A stretch of DNA of 57,112 nucleotides from an uncultured Acetobacteraceae bacterium (lineage in GTDB: Bacteria; Pseudomonadota; Alphaproteobacteria; Acetobacterales; Acetobacteraceae), in contig CAIXEA010000062.1 of assembly GCA_903918315.1 (NCBI GenBank), forward strand, positions 1-57,112, written 5' to 3'. Below are positions 18,855-28,295 of the stretch, one piece after another (positions within the stretch are counted from its first letter, which is position 1; every line of letters begins with the position of its first letter). The position numbers and the translations under genes are program-made. The notes beneath the pieces are model-generated. The model made no database searches. It was not told the origin of the DNA and was given only the letters and a program-made list of their open reading frames with translations.

Positions 18855-19037
18855 ATGGACAAAAACCGCATTATCGGTGCCGCCAAGGAAGCCAAGGGCG
18901 CGGTCAAAACCGCCATCGGCCGCGCGACGGGCGACGCCAAACTCCAGGCCGACGGCCAGGCCGACACGCTGGAGGGCAAGGTTCAAAACGCGGTTGGCGG
19001 GATGAACGATGCCATTCGGGACGCGAAGCACAAATAA
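18855..19037 (+). CDS. CsbD-family small stress protein
   Basis: 60 residues (MDKNRIIGAAKEAKGAVKTA, then GRATGDAKLQADGQADTLEGKVQ), the typical CsbD pattern of a soluble, helical, Lys/Ala/Gly-rich protein induced in general stress responses. GGGAG lies 9 bases before ATG 18855. It is the first of three small plus-strand genes and is divergent from tatB across about 218 bp. Molecular function is not established for the family. Confidence 0.9.
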   Translation: MDKNRIIGAAKEAKGAVKTAIGRATGDAKLQADGQADTLEGKVQNAVGGMNDAIRDAKHK

Positions 19038-19061
19038 AAACCTGATCGGGGCGTTACAGCC

Positions 19062-19229
19062 ATGGGCCTGTTATTGGTGATCCTTGTCCTCGTTCTCCTC
19101 TTCGGAGGCGGCGGTGGCTACTACGCCCATCGGAGCTACGGTGGCGCCGGCCTGGGCGGGGTGCTCAGCCTGGTGCTGATCGTCGTCGTCGTGCTCTGGC
19201 TGTTCGGTGGCATCGGCAGTTACCGCTGA
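19062..19229 (+). CDS. DUF3309-like small membrane protein
   Basis: 55 residues with two hydrophobic helices around a glycine- and tyrosine-rich turn (MGLLLVILVLVLLF, then GGGGGYYAHRSYGG, then VLSLVLIVVVVLWLFGG). The shape and the Tyr/Ser/Gly turn match DUF3309 proteins, tiny inner-membrane proteins often found near stress genes. It is 24 bases after csbD. Function unknown. Confidence 0.75.
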   Translation: MGLLLVILVLVLLFGGGGGYYAHRSYGGAGLGGVLSLVLIVVVVLWLFGGIGSYR

Positions 19230-19276
19230 GTGGATGTGCCGCGGCTTGCTCTCCCCCGCCCCTTAAGGAGACTGAC

Positions 19277-19516
19277 ATGAACCGCTTCGCGATGAACGGA
19301 CTGACCATGATCGGTATGGTGATTGCCGTGGCTGGTTTGGTTGCCTTTGCCATCCCGGTCTTCATGACCCATGAAACCAAGGACGTCGCCCGTATCGGCG
19401 ATTTGAAGCTGCAAACAACCGAGAGCCGGGCCTATGTCATCCCGCCGGCGCTGGCCGGCGGCGGGCTGGTGTTGGGTCTGGTGTTGATCGGCGCCGGATT
19501 TTTCCAGAAGCGCTGA
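19277..19516 (+). CDS. small two-helix membrane protein
   Basis: 79 residues. Helices lie at about 8-30 and 56-75. The middle segment (THETKDVARIGDLKLQTTESRAYVIPP) resembles a widespread small membrane family with a DIGPLK-like loop followed by IPP. A strong AAGGAG lies 7 bases before ATG 19277. It follows the DUF3309-like gene by 47 bases and ends before a perfect hairpin, so it is probably the last gene of the small stress operon. I can name no function. Confidence 0.75.
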   Translation: MNRFAMNGLTMIGMVIAVAGLVAFAIPVFMTHETKDVARIGDLKLQTTESRAYVIPPALAGGGLVLGLVLIGAGFFQKR

Positions 19517-19526
19517 ACCATCCGAT

Positions 19527-19550
19527 GCCGTGGGCCTCAACGCCCACGGC
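19527..19550. terminator. perfect hairpin between convergent genes
   Basis: GCCGTGGGC (19527-19535), a 6-base loop, then GCCCACGGC (19542-19550). It sits between the stop codons of the plus-strand small membrane gene and the minus-strand SDR gene, so it could end transcription both ways. No T-run follows. Confidence 0.55.
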
Positions 19551-19572
19551 ACGACGCACGAGCGGGCGGCCG

Positions 19573-20388
19573 CTAAGCAGACCGCACCATGCCGCCGTCA
19601 ATGGCGATGCATTGGCCGGACACATAGTCGGACAGGTCGGTGGTCAGGAACTCCACCACCTTGGCGCAATCCTCCACATTGCCCAGCCGGCGCATCGCGA
19701 TCTGCTCGGTCCGGTCGCGGTTGGCATTGACGCTGCCCGGCACGACGGTGGCCATGATGCGCCCGGTGGTGATGGTCCCCGGCGCGATGCAGTTCACATT
19801 CACCCCATGCGGGCCGAGGTCCTGCGCCAGATAGCGCGTGTAATGCAGGATCGCCGCCTTGGCCGCCCCGTAATGCGCGTAGCCGCCATCGACCGAGGGT
19901 CCGAGTCCGGCGATCGAGCTGACGGTCACGATCTTGCCCGAGCGCTGCGCCTTCATATGCGGCGCGACCGCGTTCACGCAGTAGACGGTGCCGTAGTAGT
20001 TCATCTCGGTGACCAGCTTCAGCAGCGGCGTTTCCAGCGTGCTGGCCTTGGTATCGAGCGGCCGGCCGCGCCCGCCGCCGGCGTTGCAGACCAGGATGTC
20101 GATCCGGCCCCATTTTTCCATGACGGTTTTGACCATGGCATAGACCGATGCCTCTTCGGTCACGTCCATCTCGATCCCGATGGCTTCCCCGCCGCCGGCG
20201 ATGATTTCATCAACGGTGCTGTCGCCGGTCATGGCCTTGGCCTCTGCCTCGAACTCTTCATACGAGCGCAGATTGAGGTCGGTGACCGCGATTTTGGCGC
20301 CGAGGCCAGCAAGGCGGCGGGCATAGGCCCGGCCCAGCCCCCGTCCGCCGCCGGTGACGATGGCAACCTTGCCGTCGAGTTTACCCAT
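19573..20388 (-). CDS. SDR-family NAD(P)-dependent oxidoreductase
   Basis: 271 residues of a classical short-chain dehydrogenase: cofactor motif TGGGRGLG (12-19), NAG (102-104), catalytic Ser157/158, Tyr173 and Lys177 (YGAAK), and the C-terminal VSGQCIAIDGG. Asp38 after the second strand (AVTDLN) suggests a preference for NAD. It is preceded by GGAGG 7-8 bases before ATG 20388. The substrate is unknown. It is divergent from the molybdenum hydroxylase operon across 260 bp, in which I see no further gene. Confidence 0.92.
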   Translation of the reverse strand: MGKLDGKVAIVTGGGRGLGRAYARRLAGLGAKIAVTDLNLRSYEEFEAEAKAMTGDSTVDEIIAGGGEAIGIEMDVTEEASVYAMVKTVMEKWGRIDILVCNAGGGRGRPLDTKASTLETPLLKLVTEMNYYGTVYCVNAVAPHMKAQRSGKIVTVSSIAGLGPSVDGGYAHYGAAKAAILHYTRYLAQDLGPHGVNVNCIAPGTITTGRIMATVVPGSVNANRDRTEQIAMRRLGNVEDCAKVVEFLTTDLSDYVSGQCIAIDGGMVRSA

Positions 20389-20648
20389 GGATCGCTCCTC
20401 CGTTTATGATGACCAGGAAGGTGCCGGTTTGCCGGGGATGGGTCAAACGAAGGCCCGATCCGCCCCGGTGCACGATACCGCATCATCCCTGTTGATCCAC
20501 GCAAGCGGCGCTCATCCGTGATCAAGCCGCCCTCGCCCCCGCACCGGTGTCCGGCAACGGCCCCATACCAACCAACCGCCTTGACCGCCCCCCCCTCCGA
20601 CGACCATTCTCCGCGCCGACGAACGCGCGACAATTGGGAGTAAACGCG

Positions 20649-21125
<477 letters not shown>

Positions 21126-21152
21126 GCGCCACCCAACAACGGGAGAACGACC

Positions 21153-23534
21153 ATGGGCTTCGAAGGCATCGGTGCGTCCGTCCGCCGCAAGGAGGATCTG
21201 CGCTTCCTCAGCGGCAACGGCAATTATACCGACGATATCAACCGTCCCGGCCAGCTCTACGCGGTCATGCGCCGCTCTGATCGGCCGCACGCGAAAATCA
21301 ACGGCATCGACACCGCGGCGGCGAGCAAAGCCCCCGGCGTCGTCGCCATCTTCACCGGCGCCGACATGGCGAAGGATGAAATCGGCGGCCTGCCCTGCGG
21401 CTGGCAAATCCACAACAAAGACGGCTCCCCAATGGCGGAGCCGCCGCATCCCGTGCTGGCTATCGGCAAGGTGCGCCATGTCGGCGACCCCGTCGCGGTG
21501 GTGATCGCGGAAACCAAGCAGCAGGCCCGCGACGCGGCCGAACTGATCGCGATCGACTATCACGATCTGCCGTCGATTTCCTCCACCCCCGATGCGATCG
21601 CCGCCGGCGCGCCTTTGGTGCATGATGAACTCGGTAGCAACATCTGTTACGACTGGCATATCGGCGACAAAGCGGTGGTCGATGCCGCCTTCGCTGGCGC
21701 CGCGCATGTCGTGAAGCTCGATCTGGTCAATAACCGCCTGGTGCCCAACGCGATGGAGCCGCGCGCGGCCATTGGCGATTACGACACCTCCTCCGGCGAT
21801 TATACGCTGTACACCACCAGCCAGAACCCGCATGTGATCCGGCTGCTGATGGGCGCCTTCGTGCTGCACATCCCCGAGAACAAGCTGCGCGTCGTGGCCC
21901 CGGATGTCGGCGGTGGCTTCGGCTCCAAGATTTATCACTACGCCGAAGAGGCGATCGTGACCTGGGCCTCGGCCAAGGTGCGCCGCCCGGTGAAATGGAC
22001 GGCCGATCGGACGGAAAGCTTCATGAGCGATGCCCATGGGCGCGATCATGTCTCGACGGCTGAAATGGCGGTTGCGGCTGACGGTAAATTCCTCGGCTTG
22101 CGCATCCATACACTGGCCAATATGGGCGCCTATCTGTCCACTTTCGCGCCGGCGGTGCCGACTTATCTGTATGCGACGCTGCTGGCGGGCGTGTACACGA
22201 CGCCGGTCATCTATTGCGAAGTGAAGGCCGTCTTCACCCACACCGTGCCCGTCGACGCCTATCGCGGCGCCGGCCGTCCGGAAGCGACGTTCCTGCTGGA
22301 GCGTCTGGTGGATTGCATCGCGCAGGACACCGGCATCGACCGCGTCGAACTGCGCCGCAAGAACTTCATCCCGTCCAACGCCTTCCCCTATCAAACCCCG
22401 GTGGCGCTGCAATATGACAGCGGCGACTACCAGACGACCCTCAAGGTCGCGCTGGCCAATGCCGACTGGGACGGTTTCGAAGCCCGCCGCGCCGAGGCCA
22501 AAAGCCGCGGCAAGCTGCGTGGCATCGGGATTTCCACCTACCTCGAAGCCTGCGGCATCGCGCCCTCGGCCGTGGTGGGCTCACTCGGCGCCCGCGCCGG
22601 CCTCTATGAGGTCGCCAATATCCGCGTCCACCCGACCGGCAGCGTGACGGTCTTCACCGGCACCCATAGCCATGGCCAGGGGCATGAGACGACGCTGGCG
22701 CAGCTGGTCTGCGATCAGCTCGGCGTGCCGCTGTCGCAGGTCGATGTGGTGCATGGCGATACCGCCAAAATCCCCTTCGGCATGGGCACCTACGGCTCCC
22801 GCTCGTTGGCCGTCGGCGGTTCGGCGATGGTCAAGGCGATGGATAAAATCATCGCCAAGGGCAAGAAGATCGCCGCCCATCTGATGGAAGCCTCGGTCGA
22901 GGACATCGAGTTCGCCAACAACACCTTCACCGTTGCCGGCACCGACAAGTCCAAGACCCTGACCGACATCTCCCTGGCCGCCTATGTCCCGCACAACTAC
23001 CCGATCGATGAGATCGAGCCGGGCCTGGACGAGACCGCGTTCTACGATCCGAAGAACTTCACCTTCCCCGGTGGCTGCCATATCGCGGAAGTGGAGATCG
23101 ATCCGGAAACCGGCGTCACCACGGTGATCAACTTCACCGCCGTCGATGACGTGGGCCGGGTCGTCAATCCGATGATCGTCGAGGGCCAGATCCAGGGCGG
23201 CGTTGCCCAGGGTATCGGCCAGGCGCTGCTGGAAGCGGCCATCTACGACAAGTCGGGCCAGCTGCTGTCCGGCTCGATGATGGATTACACCATGCCGCGG
23301 GCGGACAACCTGCCCAACTTCAACGTCGCCACCGAAAACACCATGTGCACCCACAACCCCCTGGGGTCGAAGGGCTGCGGTGAGGTGGGGGCCATCGGCT
23401 CCCCGCCCGCGATCATGAACGCGGTGATCGATGCGCTGAAGGATTACGGCGTGCGTCACATCGACATGCCCGCGACCGGGCCGAAACTATGGTCGATCAT
23501 TCAGGCCGGCCAGACCAAAATGGCGGCCGAGTAA
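21153..23534 (+). CDS. molybdenum hydroxylase large subunit (form II, CoxL-like)
   Basis: 793 residues of the xanthine-oxidase family. The active-site loop is AYRGAGR (369-375), the form II signature. True aerobic CO dehydrogenase (form I) carries AYRCSFR, so CO oxidation should not be assumed. [10 protein letters not shown] and the catalytic Glu744 (GSKGCGEVG) are present. The enzyme hydroxylates an aldehyde, purine or N-heterocycle at the Mo-cytosine-dinucleotide centre; the substrate is unknown. It lies between the Fe-S and FAD subunits. No maturation or coxD/E/F genes follow in this window. Confidence 0.93.
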   Translation: MGFEGIGASVRRKEDLRFLSGNGNYTDDINRPGQLYAVMRRSDRPHAKINGIDTAAASKAPGVVAIFTGADMAKDEIGGLPCGWQIHNKDGSPMAEPPHPVLAIGKVRHVGDPVAVVIAETKQQARDAAELIAIDYHDLPSISSTPDAIAAGAPLVHDELGSNICYDWHIGDKAVVDAAFAGAAHVVKLDLVNNRLVPNAMEPRAAIGDYDTSSGDYTLYTTSQNPHVIRLLMGAFVLHIPENKLRVVAPDVGGGFGSKIYHYAEEAIVTWASAKVRRPVKWTADRTESFMSDAHGRDHVSTAEMAVAADGKFLGLRIHTLANMGAYLSTFAPAVPTYLYATLLAGVYTTPVIYCEVKAVFTHTVPVDAYRGAGRPEATFLLERLVDCIAQDTGIDRVELRRKNFIPSNAFPYQTPVALQYDSGDYQTTLKVALANADWDGFEARRAEAKSRGKLRGIGISTYLEACGIAPSAVVGSLGARAGLYEVANIRVHPTGSVTVFTGTHSHGQGHETTLAQLVCDQLGVPLSQVDVVHGDTAKIPFGMGTYGSRSLAVGGSAMVKAMDKIIAKGKKIAAHLMEASVEDIEFANNTFTVAGTDKSKTLTDISLAAYVPHNYPIDEIEPGLDETAFYDPKNFTFPGGCHIAEVEIDPETGVTTVINFTAVDDVGRVVNPMIVEGQIQGGVAQGIGQALLEAAIYDKSGQLLSGSMMDYTMPRADNLPNFNVATENTMCTHNPLGSKGCGEVGAIGSPPAIMNAVIDALKDYGVRHIDMPATGPKLWSIIQAGQTKMAAE

Positions 23535-23556
23535 GCAAGGCGAAGGGATCAGAACG

Positions 23557-24348
23557 ATGTACGATTTCACGTATCAGAAGCCCGCCAGCCTCGCTGACGC
23601 GGCCTCCATCCTCTCCGGCGACGCCGACGCGAAGGCGCTGGCCGGCGGCATGACTTACATCCCGGTGCTGAAGCAGCGCCTGGCGAAGCCCTCCGCGATC
23701 GTGGACCTGTCGGGCCTCGGCCTGTCGGGCATCACGGTGGCCGGTGGCACGGTCACCATTGGTGCCATGACCACGCATGGCACGGTGGCGAACTCGGCCG
23801 AGGTCAAGGCCGCGATCCCGGCGCTGGCGGCTCTCGCCGGTGGCATTGGTGACGAGGCGGTGCGCCATCGCGGCACCATCGGCGGGTCGCTTGCCAACAA
23901 TGACCCGGCGGCGTGCTACCCCTCCGCCGTGCTGGCGCTGGGCGCGACGATCACCACCAACAAACGCGCCATCGCGGCCGATGATTACTTCCAGGGCATG
24001 TTCACCACGGCGCTGGAAGAGGGTGAGATCATCACCTCCGTCAGCTTCCCGGTGCCGGAACGCGCGGCTTATGAGAAGTTCCGCAACCCGGCGTCCCGCT
24101 ATGCCATCGTCGGCGTGTTCGTGGCGAAGTTCGCCACGGGTGCGCGGGTGGCGGTGACCGGTGCCAGCCAAAGCGGCGTGTTCCGCCATGCCGGCATGGA
24201 AGCGGCGCTGTCGGCCAATTTCTCCCCGGATGCCACGGCGGGCGTGACCACCGAGGCCGACAACATGAACGGCGACATCCACGCCAGCGCCGAATACCGG
24301 GCGCATCTGGTGGGCGTGGTGACCAAGCGCGCCGTCGCCAAGGCCTGA
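23557..24348 (+). CDS. molybdenum hydroxylase FAD subunit (CoxM-like)
   Basis: 263 residues, slightly short for the family (about 265-290). The FAD motifs are AGGMTYIP (about 29-36) and the TIGGSLANNDPAACYP loop (about 109-124). It carries electrons from the [2Fe-2S] subunit to the acceptor. It begins 22 bases after the large subunit. The order S-L-M differs from the M-S-L of coxMSL operons. A 10-bp hairpin follows its stop. Confidence 0.92.
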   Translation: MYDFTYQKPASLADAASILSGDADAKALAGGMTYIPVLKQRLAKPSAIVDLSGLGLSGITVAGGTVTIGAMTTHGTVANSAEVKAAIPALAALAGGIGDEAVRHRGTIGGSLANNDPAACYPSAVLALGATITTNKRAIAADDYFQGMFTTALEEGEIITSVSFPVPERAAYEKFRNPASRYAIVGVFVAKFATGARVAVTGASQSGVFRHAGMEAALSANFSPDATAGVTTEADNMNGDIHASAEYRAHLVGVVTKRAVAKA

Positions 24349-24357
24349 TCACGCCAC

Positions 24358-24386
24358 AGCCCCCCTCTTTGCCAATGAGGGGGGCT
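24358..24386 (+). terminator. hairpin after the molybdenum hydroxylase operon
   Basis: AGCCCCCCTC (24358-24367) pairs perfectly with GAGGGGGGCT (24377-24386) around a 9-base loop. It lies 10 bases past the stop of the FAD subunit. No T-tract follows, so it may depend on Rho or act as an mRNA 3' stabiliser. Confidence 0.6.
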
Positions 24387-24436
24387 GCCGGCCGCGCTCA
24401 GCCTTTTGATGACGCTTTAACCGAGTGTTGCCGGCC

Positions 24437-25282
24437 ATGACCCTCGCGTCCCTGACTGAATCGGCCGGCCCGCACAGCATCCCCTATTTCGATCCTGCCT
24501 TTCCGGATCGCCGGCTGATCCTGCACAGCGCGCGGCCGCGTGCCTACACACAAGCCACGCCCGTGCTGTTCGTCCACCACGGCGTCGCCCGCAACGGTGA
24601 AGCCTACCGCGACTACTGGATGGACCATGTCGACGACGCCGGTATTCTGGCGATCGCCATCGAGTTCCCCGAAGAGACGTTTCCCGAATACCTCTGGTAC
24701 AACTTCGGCAATCTGCACGCCAAGGACGGCACGCCCAACCCCAGGGATCAGTGGACCTTCGGCATCGACGCGCGCCTGTTCGACGCCTTGCGCGGGCAAG
24801 GGATCACGGCCCGGCAGCAATACGGCGTGTTCGGCCATTCCGCCGGCGGGCAATTCGTGCACCGCATGCTGTCATTCGGGTACCGAGACCGGGTGGCCAT
24901 CGCGGTCAGCGCCAATGCCGGCACCTATGCGATGCCGGACCTGGATATTCCCTGGCCTTTCGGATTGGGTGAGACCGAACTGACACCCCAAACCCTGCTC
25001 GATCTCCTGGATTTCCCGATCACGGTCATGGCCGGCACCAACGACATCAAAACCACCGGCCGGTTTTTCCCCAAGGGACCGCGATCGAACCGGCAGGGCC
25101 TGACCCGGTATGAGCGGGCGCACAATTATGTCCGCATGGGCCAGGCCCTCGCCGCCGCGCATGGGCGGATCTGCCGCTGGCAGGTGATCGATGTGGTCGA
25201 CGTCGGTCATGACGGGCGGGGCATGTCCGCCGCCGCCGCCCCGGTTGTCGCGGCCGCGCTGCATGCATCGGAGCGGTTATAA
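24437..25282 (+). CDS. alpha/beta hydrolase (esterase/depolymerase-like)
   Basis: 281 residues from ATG 24437; GTG 24425 is an alternative four codons upstream. The fold's marks are VLFVHHGVARN (oxyanion region), nucleophile Ser in FGHSAGGQF, and a late His in VDVGHDGRGM. The WYNFGNLH stretch resembles PHB-depolymerase-like hydrolases. No signal peptide, so cytoplasmic. It lies alone between the Mo-hydroxylase terminator and the binding-protein gene. Substrate unknown. Confidence 0.75.
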   Translation: MTLASLTESAGPHSIPYFDPAFPDRRLILHSARPRAYTQATPVLFVHHGVARNGEAYRDYWMDHVDDAGILAIAIEFPEETFPEYLWYNFGNLHAKDGTPNPRDQWTFGIDARLFDALRGQGITARQQYGVFGHSAGGQFVHRMLSFGYRDRVAIAVSANAGTYAMPDLDIPWPFGLGETELTPQTLLDLLDFPITVMAGTNDIKTTGRFFPKGPRSNRQGLTRYERAHNYVRMGQALAAAHGRICRWQVIDVVDVGHDGRGMSAAAAPVVAAALHASERL

Positions 25283-25350
25283 CGCATTGCCGTCCGCTTG
25301 CTCTTGGCCCTAGGCTGCGCGTCGCGAACTCTGCGGAAGGCACCCACACG

Positions 25351-26934
25351 ATGAAGCGTCGCGACCTCCTGAAATCCACATTGGCCGGCACCGCCGCCCT
25401 CGCCGCCCCCCGGGTCGTCAGCGCCCAGGGTGCATCCAAAACGGTCACTTTCGCACCGCACGCCGATCTGGCATCGCTGGATCCGGTTTGGACGACGGCG
25501 GATATCACGCGGAATTACTCGCTGGCGGTGTTCGACACGCTCTATGCCAATGATGCCAATTTCATGGCGCATCCGCAGATGGTGGCCGGTGACACGGTCG
25601 AGAACGACGGCAAGCTCTGGGAGCTCACGCTGCGGGACGGGCTCAAATTCCATGATGGGGAAAAGGTGCTTGCGAAGGATTGCGCGGCCACCATTCTCCG
25701 CTTCGCCAAACGCAACCCGTTTGGTCAGGCGATGATGAAGCGGGTGGACGAAATCACCGCTCCATCCGACACCGTCATCCGCATCCGGCTCAACAAGCCA
25801 TTCCCGCTGCTGCGCTCCGCGCTGTCGGAACCCTATGCCGCCATGATGCCGGAACGGCTGGCCATGACCGACCCGCTGAAGCAGATCCCGGAAGCCATCG
25901 GCAGCGGTCCGTTCAAATTCGTGGCCGATGAGCGGATCCCGGGCTCGCGCGTCGTATTCGCCAAAAACGCCGCTTACGTCCCACGGGCTGACGGCACGCC
26001 GAGCTTTCATGCCGGCCCCAAGATCGTGCATGTGGATCGCGTCGTCTGGAGCTTCATCCCCGATGCCTCCACGATCGAAGCCGCTTTGAAGCGCGGTGAA
26101 ATCGACTGGTGGGAACAGGCGGCGATCGATCTGGTCCCCAAGATGCGCAAGGACAAGGATTTCGTCGTCACCGTCAAGGACCATACGGGTGAAATCGGCT
26201 GCCTGCGGTTTAACCACCTCAATCCGCCGTTCAACAATCCCGCCATCCGCAGGGTCGTCCTGGCGGCGATGGATCAGAAAGAAATCATGGAGGCCTATGC
26301 CGGCGCGGACCCGTCGCTGATCAAGACGGATGTGGGCCTGTTCGTGCCGGGCACCCCGATGGCGAGCAAGCTCGGGGTCGAGCAGACCCGCGGCCCCAAG
26401 GATTTCGCCAAACTCAAAAAGGACCTGATCGCGGCGGGCTACGATGGGCAGAAGATCGTCGTCCTGGCGGCCACCACGCTCCCCAATATCTGGGCCGAAG
26501 CGCAGGTCGCGACCGATGTGCTCACCAAAATCGGGTTCAACGTCGATATGCAGACCCTGGAATGGGGCTCGGTCGTGCAGCGGCGCGCCAGCAAGGAACC
26601 GATCGACAAAGGCGGCTGGAATATTTTCTACACCTATCTGGGCGGCATGGGGAACGTCTCACCCGCCCCCGCCATCGGGCTGCGCGGCAATGGCGCCGGC
26701 GCCTGGTTCGGCTGGCCGAACAACCCGAAGATGGAGGCGCTGTACGACGGCTGGTTCGAGGCTCCGGACATCGCCGCCCAACGCAAGGTCATCGATGAGA
26801 TGCAGACGGTGTTCTGGGAAGACCCGCCCTATGTGCCGCTCGGCATGTATGACCAGCCGACGGCGTATCGCAGCTATCTGACCGACGTGCCCGAAGGCTT
26901 CCCGCAGTTCTACACACTGAAGAAAACCATCTGA
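25351..26934 (+). CDS. orphan peptide/nickel-type ABC substrate-binding protein
   Basis: 527 residues of the SBP family 5 (DppA/OppA type). The N-terminus MKRRDLLKSTLAGTAAL ends AQG, a twin-arginine-like signal that fits export through Tat. The mature part begins with the family pattern TVTFAPHADLASLDPVWTT and contains WELTLRDGLKFHDGEKV. It binds peptides or similar ligands in the periplasm. No permease or ATPase genes are adjacent; the next gene, one base away from its stop, is a DadA-like amino-acid oxidase, which suggests an amino-acid or amine ligand (inference). Confidence 0.9.
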   Translation: MKRRDLLKSTLAGTAALAAPRVVSAQGASKTVTFAPHADLASLDPVWTTADITRNYSLAVFDTLYANDANFMAHPQMVAGDTVENDGKLWELTLRDGLKFHDGEKVLAKDCAATILRFAKRNPFGQAMMKRVDEITAPSDTVIRIRLNKPFPLLRSALSEPYAAMMPERLAMTDPLKQIPEAIGSGPFKFVADERIPGSRVVFAKNAAYVPRADGTPSFHAGPKIVHVDRVVWSFIPDASTIEAALKRGEIDWWEQAAIDLVPKMRKDKDFVVTVKDHTGEIGCLRFNHLNPPFNNPAIRRVVLAAMDQKEIMEAYAGADPSLIKTDVGLFVPGTPMASKLGVEQTRGPKDFAKLKKDLIAAGYDGQKIVVLAATTLPNIWAEAQVATDVLTKIGFNVDMQTLEWGSVVQRRASKEPIDKGGWNIFYTYLGGMGNVSPAPAIGLRGNGAGAWFGWPNNPKMEALYDGWFEAPDIAAQRKVIDEMQTVFWEDPPYVPLGMYDQPTAYRSYLTDVPEGFPQFYTLKKTI

Positions 26935-26935
26935 C

Positions 26936-28189
26936 ATGCATGTCGTCGTCATCGGTGCCGGCATCGTCGGCGCCGCCTGCGCGCTCGAACTGCTCCGCGA
27001 CGGTCATCGGGTGACAATCGTGGAGCCGGGCGAGCCCGGCGGCGAGCAGGCGGCGAGCTATGGCAACGGCACGCTGCTCAACCCGAGTTCGATCATTCCG
27101 ATGTCATCGCCCGGCATCTGGAAGAAAGTGCCCGCATATCTGTCCGACCCGCTCGGCCCCCTCGCCATCCGCTGGTCATACCTGCCCAGGGTTCTGCCCT
27201 GGCTGCGCCGCTTCCTGAGCGCCGGATCCACGCCCGACAAGGTGGGGGCCATCGGCAAGGCGCTACGCCCCCTGCTGCTCAATGCCCCCGACCGCCACCG
27301 CGCGCTCGCGCAGGAAGCGGGTGTCGGCCATCTCATCACCCAACAGGGCGTGCTCTTCGCCTTCCCTGATCGCGCCGCCTTCGAAGCCGAAGCCCTGGCG
27401 TGGAAGGTCCGCCACGATAACGGCGTGCGATGGCTGGAACTGAACGAGGATGAGCTGCGCCAGCGCGAACCCGCCCTGGACCGCCATTACACCTTCGCTT
27501 TGCTGGTCGAGGAAAACGGCCAGTGCCGCGACCCCGGCGCCTATGTCGCCGCGCTCATCGCGCATGCGACCGCGCAGGGTGCCGTGCTGCGGCGGACCCG
27601 CGCCACCGGTTTCCGGATCGAGCAAAAGCAGCTTCGGTCGGTGACCACCAATGGCGATGAAATCCCCTGTGATCGCGCGGTCATCGCGGCCGGTGCCTGG
27701 TCCAAGGTCCTGGCGCGGGAGGCCGGCGATGTCGTGCCCCTGGAGACCGAGCGCGGCTACCACATCGTGATCGAGAACCCCGGCATCGAGCCGCGCTACC
27801 CCGTGATGCCCAGCGACGGCAAGATGGGCTGCGCGATGACCCCGCAAGGGCTGCGGCTCGGCGGCCAGGTCGAATTGGCGGGGTTGGACGCCGAACCCAA
27901 CTGGAAACGGGCCGACGTCCTGCTGCGGTTCGCCCGCAAGGTCTATCCCGCGATCCCCGAGGGGCTGTCGACGGACAACGTCAAGGTCTGGATGGGTCAT
28001 CGGCCGTCCATGCCCGATGGGCTGCCATGCCTCGGCCCGGCATCGGGCTGCCCCGATGTCATCCACGCCTTTGGCCATGGCCATGTCGGGCTGACGGCCG
28101 GCGCGACGACCGGTCTGCTGGTGGCGGATATCGTCAGCGGGCGCAGGCCGCGGATCGACCTCACACCTTATGCCGCGACGCGGTTTTAG
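26936..28189 (+). CDS. DadA-like FAD-dependent amino-acid oxidoreductase
   Basis: 417 residues. N-terminal FAD fold VVVIGAGIVGAACALELL, then a DAO-family core with ETERGYHIVIENP and a C-terminal GHGHVGLTAGATTG. It resembles D-amino-acid dehydrogenases (DadA), which strip amino groups at the membrane and pass electrons to quinone. It starts one base after the binding-protein stop, so the two are co-translated; together they look like uptake and oxidation of an amino acid. The TAG stop lies inside a palindrome (28186-28229). Confidence 0.88.
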   Translation: MHVVVIGAGIVGAACALELLRDGHRVTIVEPGEPGGEQAASYGNGTLLNPSSIIPMSSPGIWKKVPAYLSDPLGPLAIRWSYLPRVLPWLRRFLSAGSTPDKVGAIGKALRPLLLNAPDRHRALAQEAGVGHLITQQGVLFAFPDRAAFEAEALAWKVRHDNGVRWLELNEDELRQREPALDRHYTFALLVEENGQCRDPGAYVAALIAHATAQGAVLRRTRATGFRIEQKQLRSVTTNGDEIPCDRAVIAAGAWSKVLAREAGDVVPLETERGYHIVIENPGIEPRYPVMPSDGKMGCAMTPQGLRLGGQVELAGLDAEPNWKRADVLLRFARKVYPAIPEGLSTDNVKVWMGHRPSMPDGLPCLGPASGCPDVIHAFGHGHVGLTAGATTGLLVADIVSGRRPRIDLTPYAATRF

Positions 28190-28229
28190 AGCATGTCCGG
28201 TGCTTTCAGGCGCACCTGACAAGCTCTAA
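28186..28229. repeat. TTAGAGC palindrome overlapping a stop codon
   Basis: Arms 28186-28203 and 28212-28229 match at 16 of 18 positions around an 8-base loop, with TTAGAGC...GCTCTAA ends. The left arm contains the TAG stop of the DadA-like gene. It is the first of two adjacent palindromes that separate convergent genes (the other is 28244-28289) and could be a terminator. Confidence 0.65.
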
Positions 28230-28243
28230 CCGATTGTTTGATC

Positions 28244-28289
28244 GCGTGATTCACGGCTCCGGTGATTCCACCTCCGCCGATCACGCTCT
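28244..28289. repeat. solitary copy of the 46-bp structured palindrome
   Basis: Outer stem GCGTGAT (28244-28250) with ATCACGC (28280-28286), a second stem CGGC/GCCG, an inner TCC/TCC internal loop, and GGTG-ATTC-CACC at the tip. It is the same element as the four tandem copies at 53634-53845. It lies between the convergent DadA-like and recQ genes. Confidence 0.8.
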
Positions 28290-28295
28290 AGCGAT

